This document shows positions 24,777-36,558 of a DNA stretch of 64,000 nucleotides, piece by piece (the stretch's first letter is position 1; each line of letters begins with the position of its first letter). The stretch comes from Clitopilus passeckerianus. Its lineage: Eukaryota; Basidiomycota; Agaricomycetes; Agaricales; Entolomataceae. Below the pieces are notes generated by a model, which searched no databases, was not told the DNA's origin, and saw only the letters and a program-made list of their open reading frames with translations. The translations under genes were made by a program, and so were the position numbers. The stretch lies in assembly GCA_944990035.1 (NCBI GenBank), contig CALYLX010000023.1, forward strand, positions 62,001 to 126,000, in the 5' to 3' direction.

Positions 24777-26718
24777 TCACGTCTTTCTTCGGTGATGTCG
24801 GGAACAGTGACTGCTCGTACACACCACAGATGATAGGAAGACGTTCAGGAAGTGGGGCAGCAGCTTGATTTCAGCCGTTAGACGATAGACCGCGTTTGAT
24901 TCTTGATCCTTGTAGCAGCGCTGCATGATTTGGATTCAGTTGGGGATTAATCACGAACAACGACCCTGAAACGAACCTTCAAATAGTTGAGAACCTGTTC
25001 CTTGTATACGCAGTTATCGAGAACTTGCAGAAGCGTCCTCCGTTCGATCTCTGATGACTGGGATAACTTCATGTCCTCCAAGAGTTTATTATAGGTCTTG
25101 TTGTCAGATCTGATGACCGCCTCCAGGTAGAGCCTGAGAGCTTGGTCGGTACCTGCCTGCCGAAGATGGTGGAATGTCTCGTCCTTCAATTCGAGCCAAT
25201 ACAACCAACCAGGAGTGAAATCTCCTAAAGCAGTCACGGCGAGAATGTTCTTGAACAAACATCGAGTTATACGGGCGGCTGCCTCCTGCCGGTCGAGGAA
25301 AAACCGTTGTGAGCGACTTTTGTCCGCAAGGAAGTCACCGAAGGAGGCATGGTAGAAGCGAAGCGGCTGGGCCTTTGAATCTCGGGGGGCAGGGACGTGT
25401 ACAATTGAATGTAGGTTGATCAGGTGGCGATAGATGTTGTGATAATCCACGTAGAGGACGCGCTCTACGAAAGGAACGATGCTATTGCCCAGATGTATGC
25501 TTGTGTTTCCATCCCATACGTCCCGGATATTGCTCTGAATAAATGCAAAAACGTCCATTGCGACTTCGTATGAGGAGGGTGCTATAGAAGAAAGTATGTG
25601 GATGTAGAGCGCGTCGAGTTCTGCATAAGGCTCATCTTTTCCAGGGCTTTTCACACCCAAGGCGACTTCCAGACAATTGCGAGGGTCATTATATGGTGCA
25701 CGGAGGTAGTTCATGACAGTCGATGCATAGATGAATTGACCGGAAGACTTCCTCACGATAGTTTGGATAGCTTCTTCGGATGGCCAAGCTTCATCATCCA
25801 TCGTGTGCGCTTTCTTGACATCTTCGAAGGTAGTTCGGACGTAAAGCTCGACATCCCGCTCTGGTTTAACCCTCTCATCCAATACAACCCGAGAAGTCAA
25901 CAGACTAACGTTCTGTTCACCGAATGCGTGCCGGATTTGTTGTTCTGGGCGGCTCGTGACGAAAAGAACGAGAGGGACGTCGGTTTGATTTAGCAGTTGC
26001 GTGAAGGCCGTCAATATTTCCTGTTGCGCCCCATCTCCAGAGCATTCGTCCAGTCCGTCAATGACAACGACCTTGGGAGGACCTTGGTGAGGAGATTGAC
26101 TTCCCGAGAGGAGCGGGCGAAGTATGAGTTCCTGCATTTGGACCGCTAGAGTCTTCTTGAAAATCAGAGGATCTTCTGCAATGGCTCTTTCGAGCTGGGA
26201 GCGGGCATGTGGAAAGGAATGGAGCAGTTGATATGCAATGGTGGGAAGGAGGTGTGTCTTTTCGTTTTGACCTTGGGCGGTGTGCGAGAAGAAGAAGCTG
26301 GCCGCCAATACGCCTTCGATATCCCACTGTTCTGCTATCGTTTGAGCAATGGCTGTTTTGCCTGCCCCTGCTGGACCCTTCAACCACATGATAGGTCGAG
26401 AATGTCGTCGTTTGGGACGGGTTTGGAACCATCGTTTGATCCTGCCCAAGATGCTAATGCGAGTCTTGGGGTGGCATTTGGGGGCGTCAAAGCGTCCTCC
26501 ATAATTGTGAAGAGCGCTTGGGACGACGTTGTCTTGTAAAGCATTGAGCCAATCTAAAAAAGCGGAGCGGTTTCGTTAAGTCGCGGTGTTTAAAAGTGAT
26601 TAACAACTCTTCACATACCCTTGTCTGCCTTCAAGCCAGCAGTATTCTCATGGTAGTTTACAGAGTGGATGAACCGACTCTCGCTGACAACAACATCAGC
26701 TCCGGCAAAATCTGGCAT
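24777..26718 (-). CDS. NACHT NTPase (NLR-like, group A), gene 3
   Basis: Three exons: 26619-26718, 24977-26553 and 24777-24920. The first exon encodes MPDFAGADVVVSESRFIHSV then NYHEN; the join gives ADK-DWLNALQ. The core has PSALHNYGGRFDAPKCHP, Walker A GPAGAGKTAIAQT, Walker B VVVIDGLDEC, FVTSRPEQQ, SGQFIYASTV and FYHASFGDFLADK. A GTTCGT donor after NYLK joins a last exon starting RCYKDQE and ending in CTSSHCSRHHRRKT, which resembles the 9.3-kb gene along its whole length. The ATG at 26449 would skip the first exon and part of the conserved pre-P-loop segment and was not used. NLR-like ATPase without C-terminal repeats; likely a duplicate of gene 2. Confidence 0.88.
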
Positions 26719-28513
26719 TCCCAACGAAGCTAGTTGGCGGAAAACCCGCCCAGTAGAGACGCGTTTCCACGCTTTATGTAGAGGCGCTCATCGCAAAGCG
26801 CCTGCATGGGCTTTACACCAGTCATTGGGGGACAAGGCACCGGCTGTGTCAATGTGCAAGCAAGCGAATAGCAGAGCGGAACGATCCCGAGCCTGGAACG
26901 ATCATTAACGATTACCACCCTAGAATTTGTGGACACCTCTCAGGCTTTCATGAGCAGGTGTCTTGTATTTTTCTCGCTGCTACGAAGGACGACGCTTAAT
27001 GGTTGCACGAGACTCAAGCAATACGTGACGGTGGTTTGTGGAAGAGATGGAAGTGGAAGCTGTGGTCGCTGAAAACTTTGTTCGGATCAAGTATTTTCTC
27101 GCTCGGTCATCAATTCAAAGGTTACGGCAACTTTCATCCAATCAGTGTTCAGGATCGAAGGACCGCGGTTACCTGGCTAGACCCCGAAGTCAATGATACC
27201 TTCCCTGGCTGAGCAGCTCGTAAAACATTCCTCTATATTCATGTGATTGCACAAAGTCATCCATCGAATCATTGGTAGAGTATTCAATCAAGTTCCCCGG
27301 CAAGAGTAGCAGAACTGTCTATGCGAAATTTTCGTATCAGCTCGTCAAATTGAAAACCCCGAGTGCATATTCTCAGCGGCCGCCTGGAGGGAATGAGTTG
27401 TAGGCATGAGGTGCTCACTGCGCAGGTTTCATTCATATCGAGAACCCTGAAATTTGAAAAGAGGAGTGACGATAGCGACCACAAGGTCCGGACCGTGGTG
27501 ACGTTTAATAAGATAGCATACCGTGATGCATGGAGGCCCACTTCACGCACAGGGTCATTACGATCTGAAAAGTTCTTTGACTCACCATTGGAAAATAAAA
27601 GAATGTCATAAAATTGACCCGAGATTACTTGAGAGTGTGTATATCTCATGCTAAATAACAGCTGATTGTGTCCTAAAGCCAAGTCCCGAAACGTCGATTG
27701 TCGCCCTTAATGCTTTGCGTAGAGCGGCAATAATTGGATATGATCGCCTGAACAAAATCTGATTGATACATGTTGGTTCAAAGTATTCAATTTCAGAAGA
27801 GGCTGGCTTCCTAGTATTCTTTGACGACGTCGATATTGATAGCAATGCATCGTGCATACAGAAAAGAGCCGACGAAAATGCTTTCATGTAGAAAAGGAAC
27901 AGCTCGGCTGGGGAAATGAAGCGCTGGCCTGGCCCTTGTACCTGCTAACAAAGCTGAATAAAACGATGATTCGGCCGACTTGAGCGAGAGAAATGTCCAT
28001 ACTGCTCACCACGGGGTATCGAAAATTTTGAGCTTTGTAGCTTCAATAGTACACAGCATCGAAGAGAGGTGTTCGCTGGGTGTCCTGTATTGGAGGCAGG
28101 TTTTCAAGTAAGCGAGGGGCTTCCTTGGTGTGAGGATGTATCGCGGCTTCCGTATACTACCTCGACGAGGGGGTGGGGGAGGCGCCTTCTAGGTATTGAA
28201 TGGTTTGTTTGACAAGGTCCACCCGGCAGAGCTCAGACCCTTTGGTACTTGACACGGCTCACAGGATGGCACAGGATCAAGCGAGGGCAGTGTGTACGGC
28301 GGCACCATCCCAAACGCCGTCGTAACTAACATCCTCTCTTTGAGCGTCCGGTGCACGCGGGGAATCAACTTTAGATAATTCAGCGGGAGTCCTTGAAGCT
28401 TGGCTCCAACGAAGTCATGGTCATGCCACAGATATTTCCTATTCTCTACCTTCGACAAATTACAAATATACGTATTTCTCCTCAATGTACCCATGTCGAC
28501 AGCTTTGTTTTGA
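26719..28513. other. Stretch without a supportable gene (1.8 kb)
   Basis: Open frames on minus at 27284-27682, 27651-27887 and 28189-28500 have no recognised pattern, and I see no consistent splice sites joining them. The part near 28200-28500 lies directly downstream of the RNase gene and could hold a decayed gene end. Nothing called. Confidence 0.4.
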
Positions 28514-29528
28514 CTAGTACACGTATTCGCCAAATAACTCCTCCAGAAGCGCTCGTGTGGGGTGCACCAAGAAGTGGTCATTTTCACCCGCGTGGCCAGG
28601 GCCTCTCGACTGGTCGTGTGCAATCACTCCCATGTGCTGGTGGTTGCCGCCTACATAACCAAGACCTGTCAGTGTCGCATACCATACATTGAAGGAGGCA
28701 AACGTACCATGGCTCTGTGAAATAATCCTGGCTGGTTCGGCTTTGTGATCCTTCTTCATTTGAGAATGAGATGTAGCCGGGGAAAGTGGGTGCTCATGGC
28801 CAGTGCCAGTCATATGAGGAATGGGGCGGTGGCTTCCATCCGCTCCGGGAACGGCATGTGGATTGTTGTTGAATTGCTTGCCGAATCGCTGTGCTCGCCG
28901 TTAGTCTCGAATTATTGGGAAGGTCATCATTACTCACGTCGCCACTGGCGTTCTTGATATGGGATGCGAAGTTCGCTTTCCGAACGTCTTTACCGGTGTA
29001 AGTACGTGCGGGCTTGGTACCCCCAGCCGGGATGTGGAAATTAGCAGTCCTCGCAGGTAAACCAGTCGTCTTCTTGTGCTCCGCCCCCGCAGCCTTGAGC
29101 TGGTTGTGCTTGGCTTGGGACGCTGCTTTCAGCTCAGTCTTCTTGGCGGCGGCTGCAGCGTGGCCGGCATGTTCAGCAACTGCTTTATGCGCAGGTGTCT
29201 TCGCAGTCTTCTTGCCGACTGATTTGTTCAGCTCCGTGATAGCCTTCTGGCCTGCTTTATGCACCTCCGCCTTCGCAGCTGTCTTGCGCTCTTTTCGGGC
29301 AGCTTTATTGGCCGCCTTCTTCGCAGCAATAACTCGTCTTACTAGCCGGTAGTCATCGTAGATGTCGGAGCGCGCGGCAAGCCCAAGGGTGCCCCCTGCG
29401 TAGGCAACGTCGTCTCGTAATGAAAGGCTCGGACCGACGTCTTCCTGCCTTCGTTCAATACTATCCAGCGGCGCGGCGAATGCGGTGCTGATAGCAAGGA
29501 ACAGGGCGCTGAGCGTGGAGAGACGCAT
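28514..29528 (-). CDS. Secreted ribotoxin/T1-type ribonuclease-like protein, copy 1
   Basis: Three exons. The start at 29528 gives a signal peptide (MRLSTLSALFLAISTAFA) followed by a dibasic ERRQED stretch that could be a Kex2-type site. A ~100-residue Ala/Lys-rich, strongly basic helical region follows (KKAANKAARKERKTAAK). The C-terminal part has the arrangement of the fungal RNase T1/sarcin fold: a Glu in HEHPL, an Arg in PARII and a His in GVIAHDQSR, followed by NDHFLVHP. These would be the acid-base pair and the phosphate-binding Arg of that family. Introns interrupt after the SGD codons (~28940) and after SQSHG (~28700). Predicted secreted RNA-cleaving enzyme; substrate and targets are unknown. 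A second copy lies at 55903-56962. Family assignment rests on motif order only. Confidence 0.68.
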
Positions 29529-30542
29529 CTGTAGGCATGGATCGTGAGCGATAGTTATTCGACGACAGGACCACAGCTTACATTCGAGATCAGTCAAGTC
29601 GTGAGGTCGTAAGTAAGACGTTTAGAGGATAGTTCTGTGATCCAATTCCAACAAGACCAGCTTGCGGAAGAGGTATGTAGACCAGCTGAGGAATCAAGTC
29701 ATCACATCAATAGGTTTATATACCACTTCCGCTCGAGCTGCCAAACCTGTGTCGCACAATTTAATTATCCGAATAGAGTTTGCATCAGGAAACCGTCTTA
29801 ATTTTCAAAACAGAATCTCACATTCGTTGCGAGGAACCGTCTGATGCAGGTCGTCTCAGCCAACCTTCAGGCCTCAGCTAGCGCCGCACATGAAATGCTT
29901 CCGTTCAATTCGAGTTTGGGCCTGCCGCCTGAGAGCGCCTGAGTTCAGGGCAGTCCATGTCAAGAATCCGAACTATCATCCGAGTCTGTGGAATGCCCCA
30001 ACCCTAGTGATTGACAGTTCCATTTCTCGAACCTACGTACAATCGTTAGATTCATCGAAAAACTAGAACACATCCTCACTCACGCCCGGAACTTACACCC
30101 AGCAAAGGGTATCCCGGGAGTTTGAACACCACCGGTTCGTCCTTGAGTTCTTCGTTAGGTCGTTTCTTTGCAAGTGAGCATAACAGCATGGCGGTCGTTG
30201 CATTGAGATAGCACCAAACGCGTTTCAATTCTGCTTGGCCCTTTCCACCCGCATCTTTCGGGCAGGAGACTTGCCAGGGTTTTGTATCCTAGTCTCCAAA
30301 CAGACGCTCATGAGGAACGTTGCTGAATCCGCAGAGGACTCGAAGGGGTACAGGACAATACGTCTCCTTACGACGTGATGATGGATAAGTGAAAGATGGA
30401 CAGATGAAAGATGGATAGCTGATGGGCGGGATGCCGTAACCTAATCCTGCACAGCATGCCTGATGGGCCCCCTTGCCAGATTCCATCCTATAAGGCTTTG
30501 CAAAGCGCATTGTAGGGTCGAACACCATACATTCTACAAATC
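29529..30542. other. Shared head-to-head promoter region, RNase / unknown gene
   Basis: About 1 kb between the two divergent start codons. Part of it (about 29640-29960) is also found in the mirrored intergenic region at 55480-55760, for example the string around the CGTCTTAATTTTCAAAAC positions. It could hold a bidirectional promoter; no specific site is identified. Confidence 0.45.
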
Positions 30543-31274
30543 ATGTCCAGTGACCTCGCCTCCGCTGTCCGATCTCTGGACACCACGAGTACTCTTGAAC
30601 TCCTCGCCGACGCTACTTTTGACACCGATCATCTTGATGATCTTGTCGCCGCTTACTTGTCCTCCTGCCGAGCTTCACCCGCACGAACAAGTGAATACAC
30701 TTCGTTCATACTCGGCCTCGAGGCTAGTGGAAAACTCCCAAAAATCACTGTTACCCGTGGTGATGGTGCCTCGTACGAAGAGAGCTTCGCAGCGTTGACG
30801 CGGCGGGAGGTCTTCGAGGCCATCCGTGACCTTCTCAATGCCGATGGCGATCACCAAGTTCACGCAGAAAACCCATATCTCATCGCTGCCCTTGTATCCG
30901 GTACTTCAATGCGATCCGGACTGAGCTCAGCTTCAGACCAGATTGCGAACATCACACAAGGGTTGCAACTGGATCCTTATATCGACGGAACGACAGATGC
31001 GGGAAAGATCCAGATCCGAGCCATCCATGCACTCCTCGCTGTATTAACAGCTGGCGATAAGTATAAACAATATACCGAAGCGGCTGTGGCTATCCAAAAG
31101 CTGAAAGAAAATGGAGTTGTGACGGACGAGAACGGGAAGAAACTACTAGACGTGAGTCCTTTCGGCCATCGAAGAATTGCATCCAACTAATATCTTGTGC
31201 AGAGTGCCCTCACTCATGTTCAAGCTGGACAAGCGTTGTCATCAGAAGCGGCCTGGAGCCTAATCTTTCCCTAA
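30543..31274 (+). CDS. Unknown ~230-residue soluble protein, copy 1
   Basis: Two exons: 30543-31151 and 31203-31274 (GTGAGT...GCAG). The start MSSDLASAVRSLDTTS is the first ATG. The last exon adds SALTHVQAGQALSSEAAW and ends at a TAA. The protein looks mostly helical, with repeated Leu/Ala heptad-like spacing (LAAYLSS, EAIRDLLNADGDHQ, AIHALLAVLTAGD), no signal peptide, no membrane segment and no nucleotide-binding motif. I do not recognise the family. It is head to head with the RNase-like gene, and the pair was duplicated together (second copy 54211-54942, open throughout). That invites the idea of a partner or protective role for the RNase, but nothing in the sequence proves it. Confidence 0.75.
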
Positions 31275-31443
31275 TCTCTGACGCCATGTACCTCGTAGCA
31301 ATTCACTATAAAGTATCCAAGTACTGCTAAAAATCTATAACCGCAAGGATGTAAATTACTCAATAAATGTTAGGAGACTCAGTACAACGTGTGTATTCTG
31401 AGACGACGTGAAAATATAGGGCCCGTGTCCCTGGAGGCGAAAT

Positions 31444-33204
31444 CTACAATCCTGAGGAAAGCAGGTGTACCGACCAAGCAACCAACAGAACCAAAATTAC
31501 ACCAACTACTCCTGCCCACGTCATCGCACTAATCTTAACCTCCGGTGGCCCACCCTTCACGGCCTCCTTTAAAGCATCTTCTAGCCCACCGGCCATCGCA
31601 TCCATACCAAACATCTCTCTCGCCCTCTTCTTCGCCCTCTCTCCCAACTTCCTCCTCTCCCCATCCGTCATCACCACAATCTCCTCCAGCGCGGAAGTCC
31701 ATATCTCCGGCTTGGGTTCGCAGAGCCAACCAGTCCTCTCAGCCGGAGGTGAGTCCAGTATACTCTCGGTAGGGCCGCCATTGTTGCAAGCAAGGACCGG
31801 AACGCCACAAAGCATGGCTTCAATGGGGACAATCCCGAAATGTTCGTTGGATGGCGTGTAGAGTAGAGCTAAGGTTGACGAGCTCGTTAGGAGAGCCGTT
31901 CGTTGGGCCGTTGTGAAGTTGAGGAGGAAGAGAACTTGAGGGTACGCGTGAAGAGGCGTTGTCGGTGTAGGAGAGAATGGCGGACGGGAGAGGAATGGGT
32001 CCGGACCAGGGGAGAGGGTGGACGCGGAAGACTTTGTAGTAGGTGCGGCAGAAGATGACGAGGAGGGGGAAGTGGTCATGTATGTGAGCCCGAGGGAGTC
32101 GCAGAGAGACGTCAGCATATTGAGAGTGCGGACATTATCGTCCAAGCGGTGGTCGTAGCCTCCCGCGAGGACCAATCGCATGCCCGAGGGTATCTTGCTT
32201 GATGAGGATGTGATCAAAGCTGCGAAGGCTCTGATAGCAAGCGCAACATTCTTCTTTCCCTCAAACCGGTTGAGGGAGAGGAGGGTAGGTCGGTGTCTAA
32301 GAATGCGCGTCAAAATCACCGTATCAGCGCGGGTAGAAAATTAGACATACGAGTTAACGGATATAATATCCTTGTCTTTGCCGTCTACCTTGGCCTCGTA
32401 GGCGGAGAAATTAATGCCTGGGTAGACCACCTTGGGCGTTTGCTGGATCGACCGGAAGTAGGCTTTGAATACCCGAGATGTGAACTTTGAGTTTGCCAGA
32501 ATAACATCTGCTTGACCTGTTGAAGGTGAGAAATTTTGTTAGACAGTCGTAGTATGACGGAATAATAAAGACGAACGGGTTGTGGTCTCCTCCAGCCAGT
32601 CCATGGGCAACCGATATATTCTCTTTAGCAAGCTTCCCTTCATGACCATTTGCCCCTCAACAAATGCGCCATGAGCCAACAGCTTGTCAGGGAAGTGGCA
32701 GTAGAAGACCACTGGTGTCCTGGCTAGCGCGCGAAGGATGGGTACACACGTAGAAAGCTGGTCAACGAAATACACGTCGTATTTTGGTGATTTCGAATTG
32801 AGGAGGTGCAATGTCAGGTGCAACTGGCGGAGGTGCGCAAACAAGATGTGAAATGTCCCTGCTATGGCACGAGGGAAAGGCGGGACAACATGATGGACTT
32901 TGAGGCGACCTGTGAATTGAGAAGATACAGGTCAGCCGTGGGTATTCTTGCAAGAGTAATTGTAAGCGTACCATCTCGTGTCTCGTCAAAGCAGTGCTTT
33001 GGGTCGTGATAAGAAGTATAGATGTCAACAGAATGACCGCGTTTCTGGAGACCAAGAGCTGCATCTACCACAAGCCGTTCTGCTCCACCTAAATTTCAAC
33101 AATATGGTTATAATACTGCACACGAACTTGTATCAGACATTCGTACCGATGCCCAAGTCCGGGTGAATGAATGCAATCCTTAGCTGTCGCTGTTTCTTGA
33201 CCAT
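31444..33204 (-). CDS. alg2: ALG2, alpha-1,3/1,6-mannosyltransferase of N-glycan precursor synthesis
   Basis: Several exons. The start at 33204 gives [20 protein letters not shown], then after an intron [19 protein letters not shown], the classic ALG2 N-terminal nucleotide-sugar segment. Further markers are [50 protein letters not shown], and the GT4-type acceptor/donor motif [21 protein letters not shown] with [11 protein letters not shown]-terminal hydrophobic helix ([16 protein letters not shown]) fits ER membrane anchoring. ALG2 adds the second and third mannose to dolichol-PP-GlcNAc2Man on the cytosolic ER face. A Ser/Thr/Pro-rich insert (about 40 residues) follows the LTYMT position. 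A broken copy of the last third lies at 53388-54033. Confidence 0.93.
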
Positions 33205-33219
33205 TTGTCGGGTTGAAGG

Positions 33220-33940
33220 TCACTGTCGCCGTCCACTGAATTGAACGGATATGGTGGATCGTTCATCGGACCGGGAAAGGCGATGAGCTGGGCAATCTCC
33301 CACGCTTAGGTTGATCCAGTTCCCGTTCCACCTTTTCGCCCTTCCATTGACCGCCGGGAAACCTCTAGGACAGATAGAGCTTTCTAAAGAATTCAATGCG
33401 AGTTGCACTCTCTTCAGGGGGAAATTGATAGGAATGACAAATTCTGTATCCGAAATACTCTCCTCTAGCAACTGGTGAACTTCAAGTGAGGATCTCCCTG
33501 TGGCCTCAGATCTTCGAGGCGAGAAGGCCGCAAATTATCAGGACATATCGAGTCTCGTGGCATGCCGCACTGTGGCAAGAGACGATGCTGTTTACGACAT
33601 TACACTCAGCTCAGGAGCACTCAATAACTTCAAGCATTGAGGAAACATCTGTGCCTGTCGTGCTGATCGGCCTGGGACTACTGGCAGCGATCATCAGGCT
33701 CAGCAAGCGTGAAATCAGCATACTGCGCCTCTCATGATCACCACCCCTATAGTAAACGTCCATATTGAGCTCATATCTGTCAAAACGGTCTCTATTTGAC
33801 GACAAGATGATTGTCAGTACCTGGATCTGCCGTCCGTTCATTGATATATTACCAAGGCTATTTTCGTAGAGTCGTAAGCTATTTATGCGCAGGCATGGCG
33901 GGTTCTTTCTCCCCTCTTGACCACCTTCGTCGTCCTGCAT
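33220..33940 (-). other. Two open frames of uncertain status
   Basis: Minus-strand frames 33611-33940 (starting MQDDEGGQEGRKN, with QVLTIILSSNRDRFDRYEL) and 33220-33471 look protein-like in composition. I could not join them with a clean intron and recognise no family. They may be part of a small gene, or the antisense of unrecognised 5' exons of the plus-strand membrane protein at 34 kb. Confidence 0.25.
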
Positions 33941-33993
33941 GGTAACTCGGTGGTCAGCGCTTCACCTTGTTGTTTCTTGCTGATTCACCTCCT

Positions 33994-34780
33994 GATGCCG
34001 AAACTACGAAGAGGAAATAATAATGGGGTTTTGGATCCAATTCCAGTGTGAGTAGAGATCTTTGATCACTTTGAAAGACTTCTGTCAACTCTTTGTTACA
34101 GATTGACGACAATCAATGGTGTTCCAAGAACCATCTTTATCCTACCACAAAATCCATTCGATCCATCGCCTACTTCTGCGACAAGCTCTCTCCCCAGCAC
34201 GCCAACCTCGACGAGCTCCCAGTCAACTGCATCACCCACTACGAGCTCAGCGAACACAACCATTTCCGCTTCCGGCAATAATCGACACCTTGCACCCATT
34301 ATCGGTGGTACAATTGCTGCCTTTGTTCTCGTCATTGCCTGCCTCCTTGTACTGTGGATCACAAGGCGCCGACGGAAAAGAAAAGTTTCGGTTGCGCCTT
34401 TCAGATCTGTAGAAAACGGACTTAGTATGAGCCCAGCTGAGATTGTGGATACAAAGCGTGAGTCATAAAGACATCTAAAAACAACCCATGTTCACTCATA
34501 TCCGGCAGGGCATGTCATATCCTTGATTCCTTCGGAAAGCCTATCTCGAGTCCTACATGCCAAGCTGCCTTCGACGCCATCCGACACCGATTCAAACCAC
34601 AGGACACCACGTTCTGCACCACAAGAGTCATGGTCGAGTGACCGCCTAGAGGAAGCAGTACGACAACGGTTGGAAGAGCTAAGTGCTCGTGTTATTCAAC
34701 TGGAGGCTCGTGAACGAGAAACCACAATCGTCGCGGACAACGTGCCGCCTCCGGAATACAGAGAGGGGTTGGACACGTAG
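33994..34780 (+). CDS. Small single-pass membrane protein with Ser/Thr-rich stalk (5' end uncertain)
   Basis: An exon ending at the GTGAGT near 34051 encodes NNNGVLDPIPV, which joins at the ACAG before 34102 to LTTINGVPRTIFILPQNP. A Ser/Thr/Pro-rich stalk (SLPSTPTSTSSQSTASPTT) follows, then a membrane helix (HLAPIIGGTIAAFVLVIACLL) and a basic stop-transfer RRRRKRK. After a second intron (donor near 34457, acceptor near 34508) the cytosolic tail has a coiled-coil-like EEAVRQRLEELSARVIQLEA and ends PPPEYREGLDT. Such Agaricomycete wall-sensor-like proteins usually carry a signal peptide and a ligand-binding N-terminus. I do not see these clearly, so upstream exons are likely missing from this model and the start at 33994 is provisional. 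Confidence 0.6.
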
Positions 34781-34869
34781 AGGTTCAATTGCTGTTCAAA
34801 GTTGTATTATTACGTACCACAAGATAATCATAATTCCAAACTCATTCTACAATTATAGGCTACTCTGCC

Positions 34870-36558
34870 TCATCCCATTGCTTCTATTCTCTGCCCCCAA
34901 TTATCCACCACCCTGTCTGCATCGTATCCATACTGGGTTTCAACATTCATCTTCTCAGAGAAAATGGTAGAATCAGGCTCTTCCGGTACATCCTTCAACG
35001 CCTGTGCTTTCTTGACGAATTCAGGAATCGTCGAGTCTTGACCGCCCAGTTTCTTCCAAGCATCTGCCGCGTTATTGGGGTTTCCGTTCTCCAGTGACTT
35101 CGCATGGGTGGCGTTTGCTCGTGGAGCGCGAATTGTTTGGTATGCTTGCAAAAGCTCGCCGACCTCATCACGAGCGGTGATGCGAGAGAAGAGGTTTCCT
35201 AGGACCGCGGCGTCTTCAATCTAGAGAGATGTTTGGTTGAGTGAAAGCCAGACCAGCGAACAGGGACCAGAACGTACCGCCATGGCTGCACCTTGGGCCC
35301 AATAGGGCTGAATAGAAGACGGTAAGCATTTCAAGGTGTAACGAAGAAGAGACCAAAGGGTGCTGACCAGCATCGCATGGGCAGAATCTCCCAAGAGTGC
35401 TACACGCCCATTCTTATGCACCCAGTTGTCGGAAGGCGCTCGTACGACAAGTTTGAGCTTCACAACGGATTTTAGAAGAGACACCAGCTTCCTCGCCCTG
35501 AAGACAATTGTAGGTAAGTGAAAGACGTCAAAACGCGTCAGGCCAGACCAACCTTGGCGCCCATCCATCTACGACAGCATTTACCTCGTCAAGATCAACT
35601 GTCATAGACCAAGGCCCGTCAGGCTCGGGATCGGTCACAATGAGGGCAAAGTTATAGAATCCCTGGCCCTAGGATGACGACATTTGACTACCCGTAAGAT
35701 CTGGAACGTAGAACTGTACTCACAATTCCATAGGCAACAATCCTCTTTCCCTGGCCCTCCCAAAATTGCCAGTCATTGGTCGGTATCGAGCTCAATTCTG
35801 GATCCTTTCTCATTTCTTCCACCGAGATGAGGCCCCTGTAACTTGCGTCTCCCGATACCACCGGCTGGTCTGGTGCTGGAATAACGGTGGAACGAACGAC
35901 GCTGCCAATGCCATCTGCGCCAATAATCACGTCTGCGGTCAAGACCTTGCCACCTTCAAGTATCACAGATGGCGTTTCAGGATCCACAGATGCGACCTTT
36001 CCTTTGACAATTATAACATCATCCTTTACAAGATTGTAAAGCATAGTAACAAGGTACGGTCGCTAGGATTCGTCAGACACCTTTCAAGTTACTCACACGC
36101 GAAAAGAGTAAACATACGTGCACTCCGTAGAACTTGGCGCCATCATTTAGAGGATTCAAGTATTCAAAAGCCAGGATTTGATCGTCCGTGTCGTCTGGAC
36201 GGATCTTAGAGTGGTTATGTCAGATAGAAAGACGTACTCACAACGACACGAAAACCCGACTTTCTGCGTCGCGCAATGCGATTCAAGCTGAGATTGCAGC
36301 CCCCATCGATTTAGCAGCCGGGTGACGTCTGCCCAACATAGTTTGGTGAGTTTCGGTACTGGTGTCCGATAATAAAGGTAGCGCTCACTCGGAGAGAGGG
36401 ATACACCTGCTCCAATTTCAGCGGGCAAGTCCCTGGGATCTACAAGGGTGACTTTATGGCCAGCTTGGTTCAGACAGTGTGCAGCCGACAAGCCACCTAT
36501 GCCGCCACCCACGACGACGAAATGAAGAGAAATAGCAGCTTTTCGGCCTTCGTACATT
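34870..36558 (-). CDS. FAD-dependent monooxygenase (salicylate hydroxylase-like)
   Basis: Multi-exon gene, about eight or nine exons. The start at 36558 (MYEGRKAAISLHF) leads straight into the Rossmann dinucleotide motif VVVGGGIGGLSAAHCLNQAG and the VTLVDPRD strand end. The second family motif (ADVIIGADGIGSVVRS) and the FAD-ribityl motif GDSAHAML + PYWAQGAAMAIEDAAVL are present; the latter is split by a short exon of ~30 nt. Members use NAD(P)H and O2 to hydroxylate aromatic or related substrates. The substrate cannot be told from sequence. The C-terminus after the FAD motif is Asn/Ala-rich and ends RIEAMG. The upstream ATG at 36620 would add 20 residues unlike the family and was not used. 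Confident for the family. Confidence 0.88.

Larger units (their letters stand above)
28514..32105 (-). repeat. Inverted segmental duplication, copy 1 (RNase, unknown gene, ALG2 3' part)
   Basis: Copy 1 of a ~3.6-kb block. It matches 53388-56962 in reverse orientation, with gene order and orientations mirrored: RNase-like gene, divergent unknown gene, and the 3' part of ALG2. Limits were placed where recognisable matching stops (the LTYMT codons of ALG2 on one side, the RNase stop on the other). Confidence 0.8.

Noticed and set aside
28189..28623. 144-codon open frame on minus below the RNase gene
   Set aside because: Its 5' half is an alternative frame of the RNase last exon. The 3' half has no known pattern and no clear acceptor.
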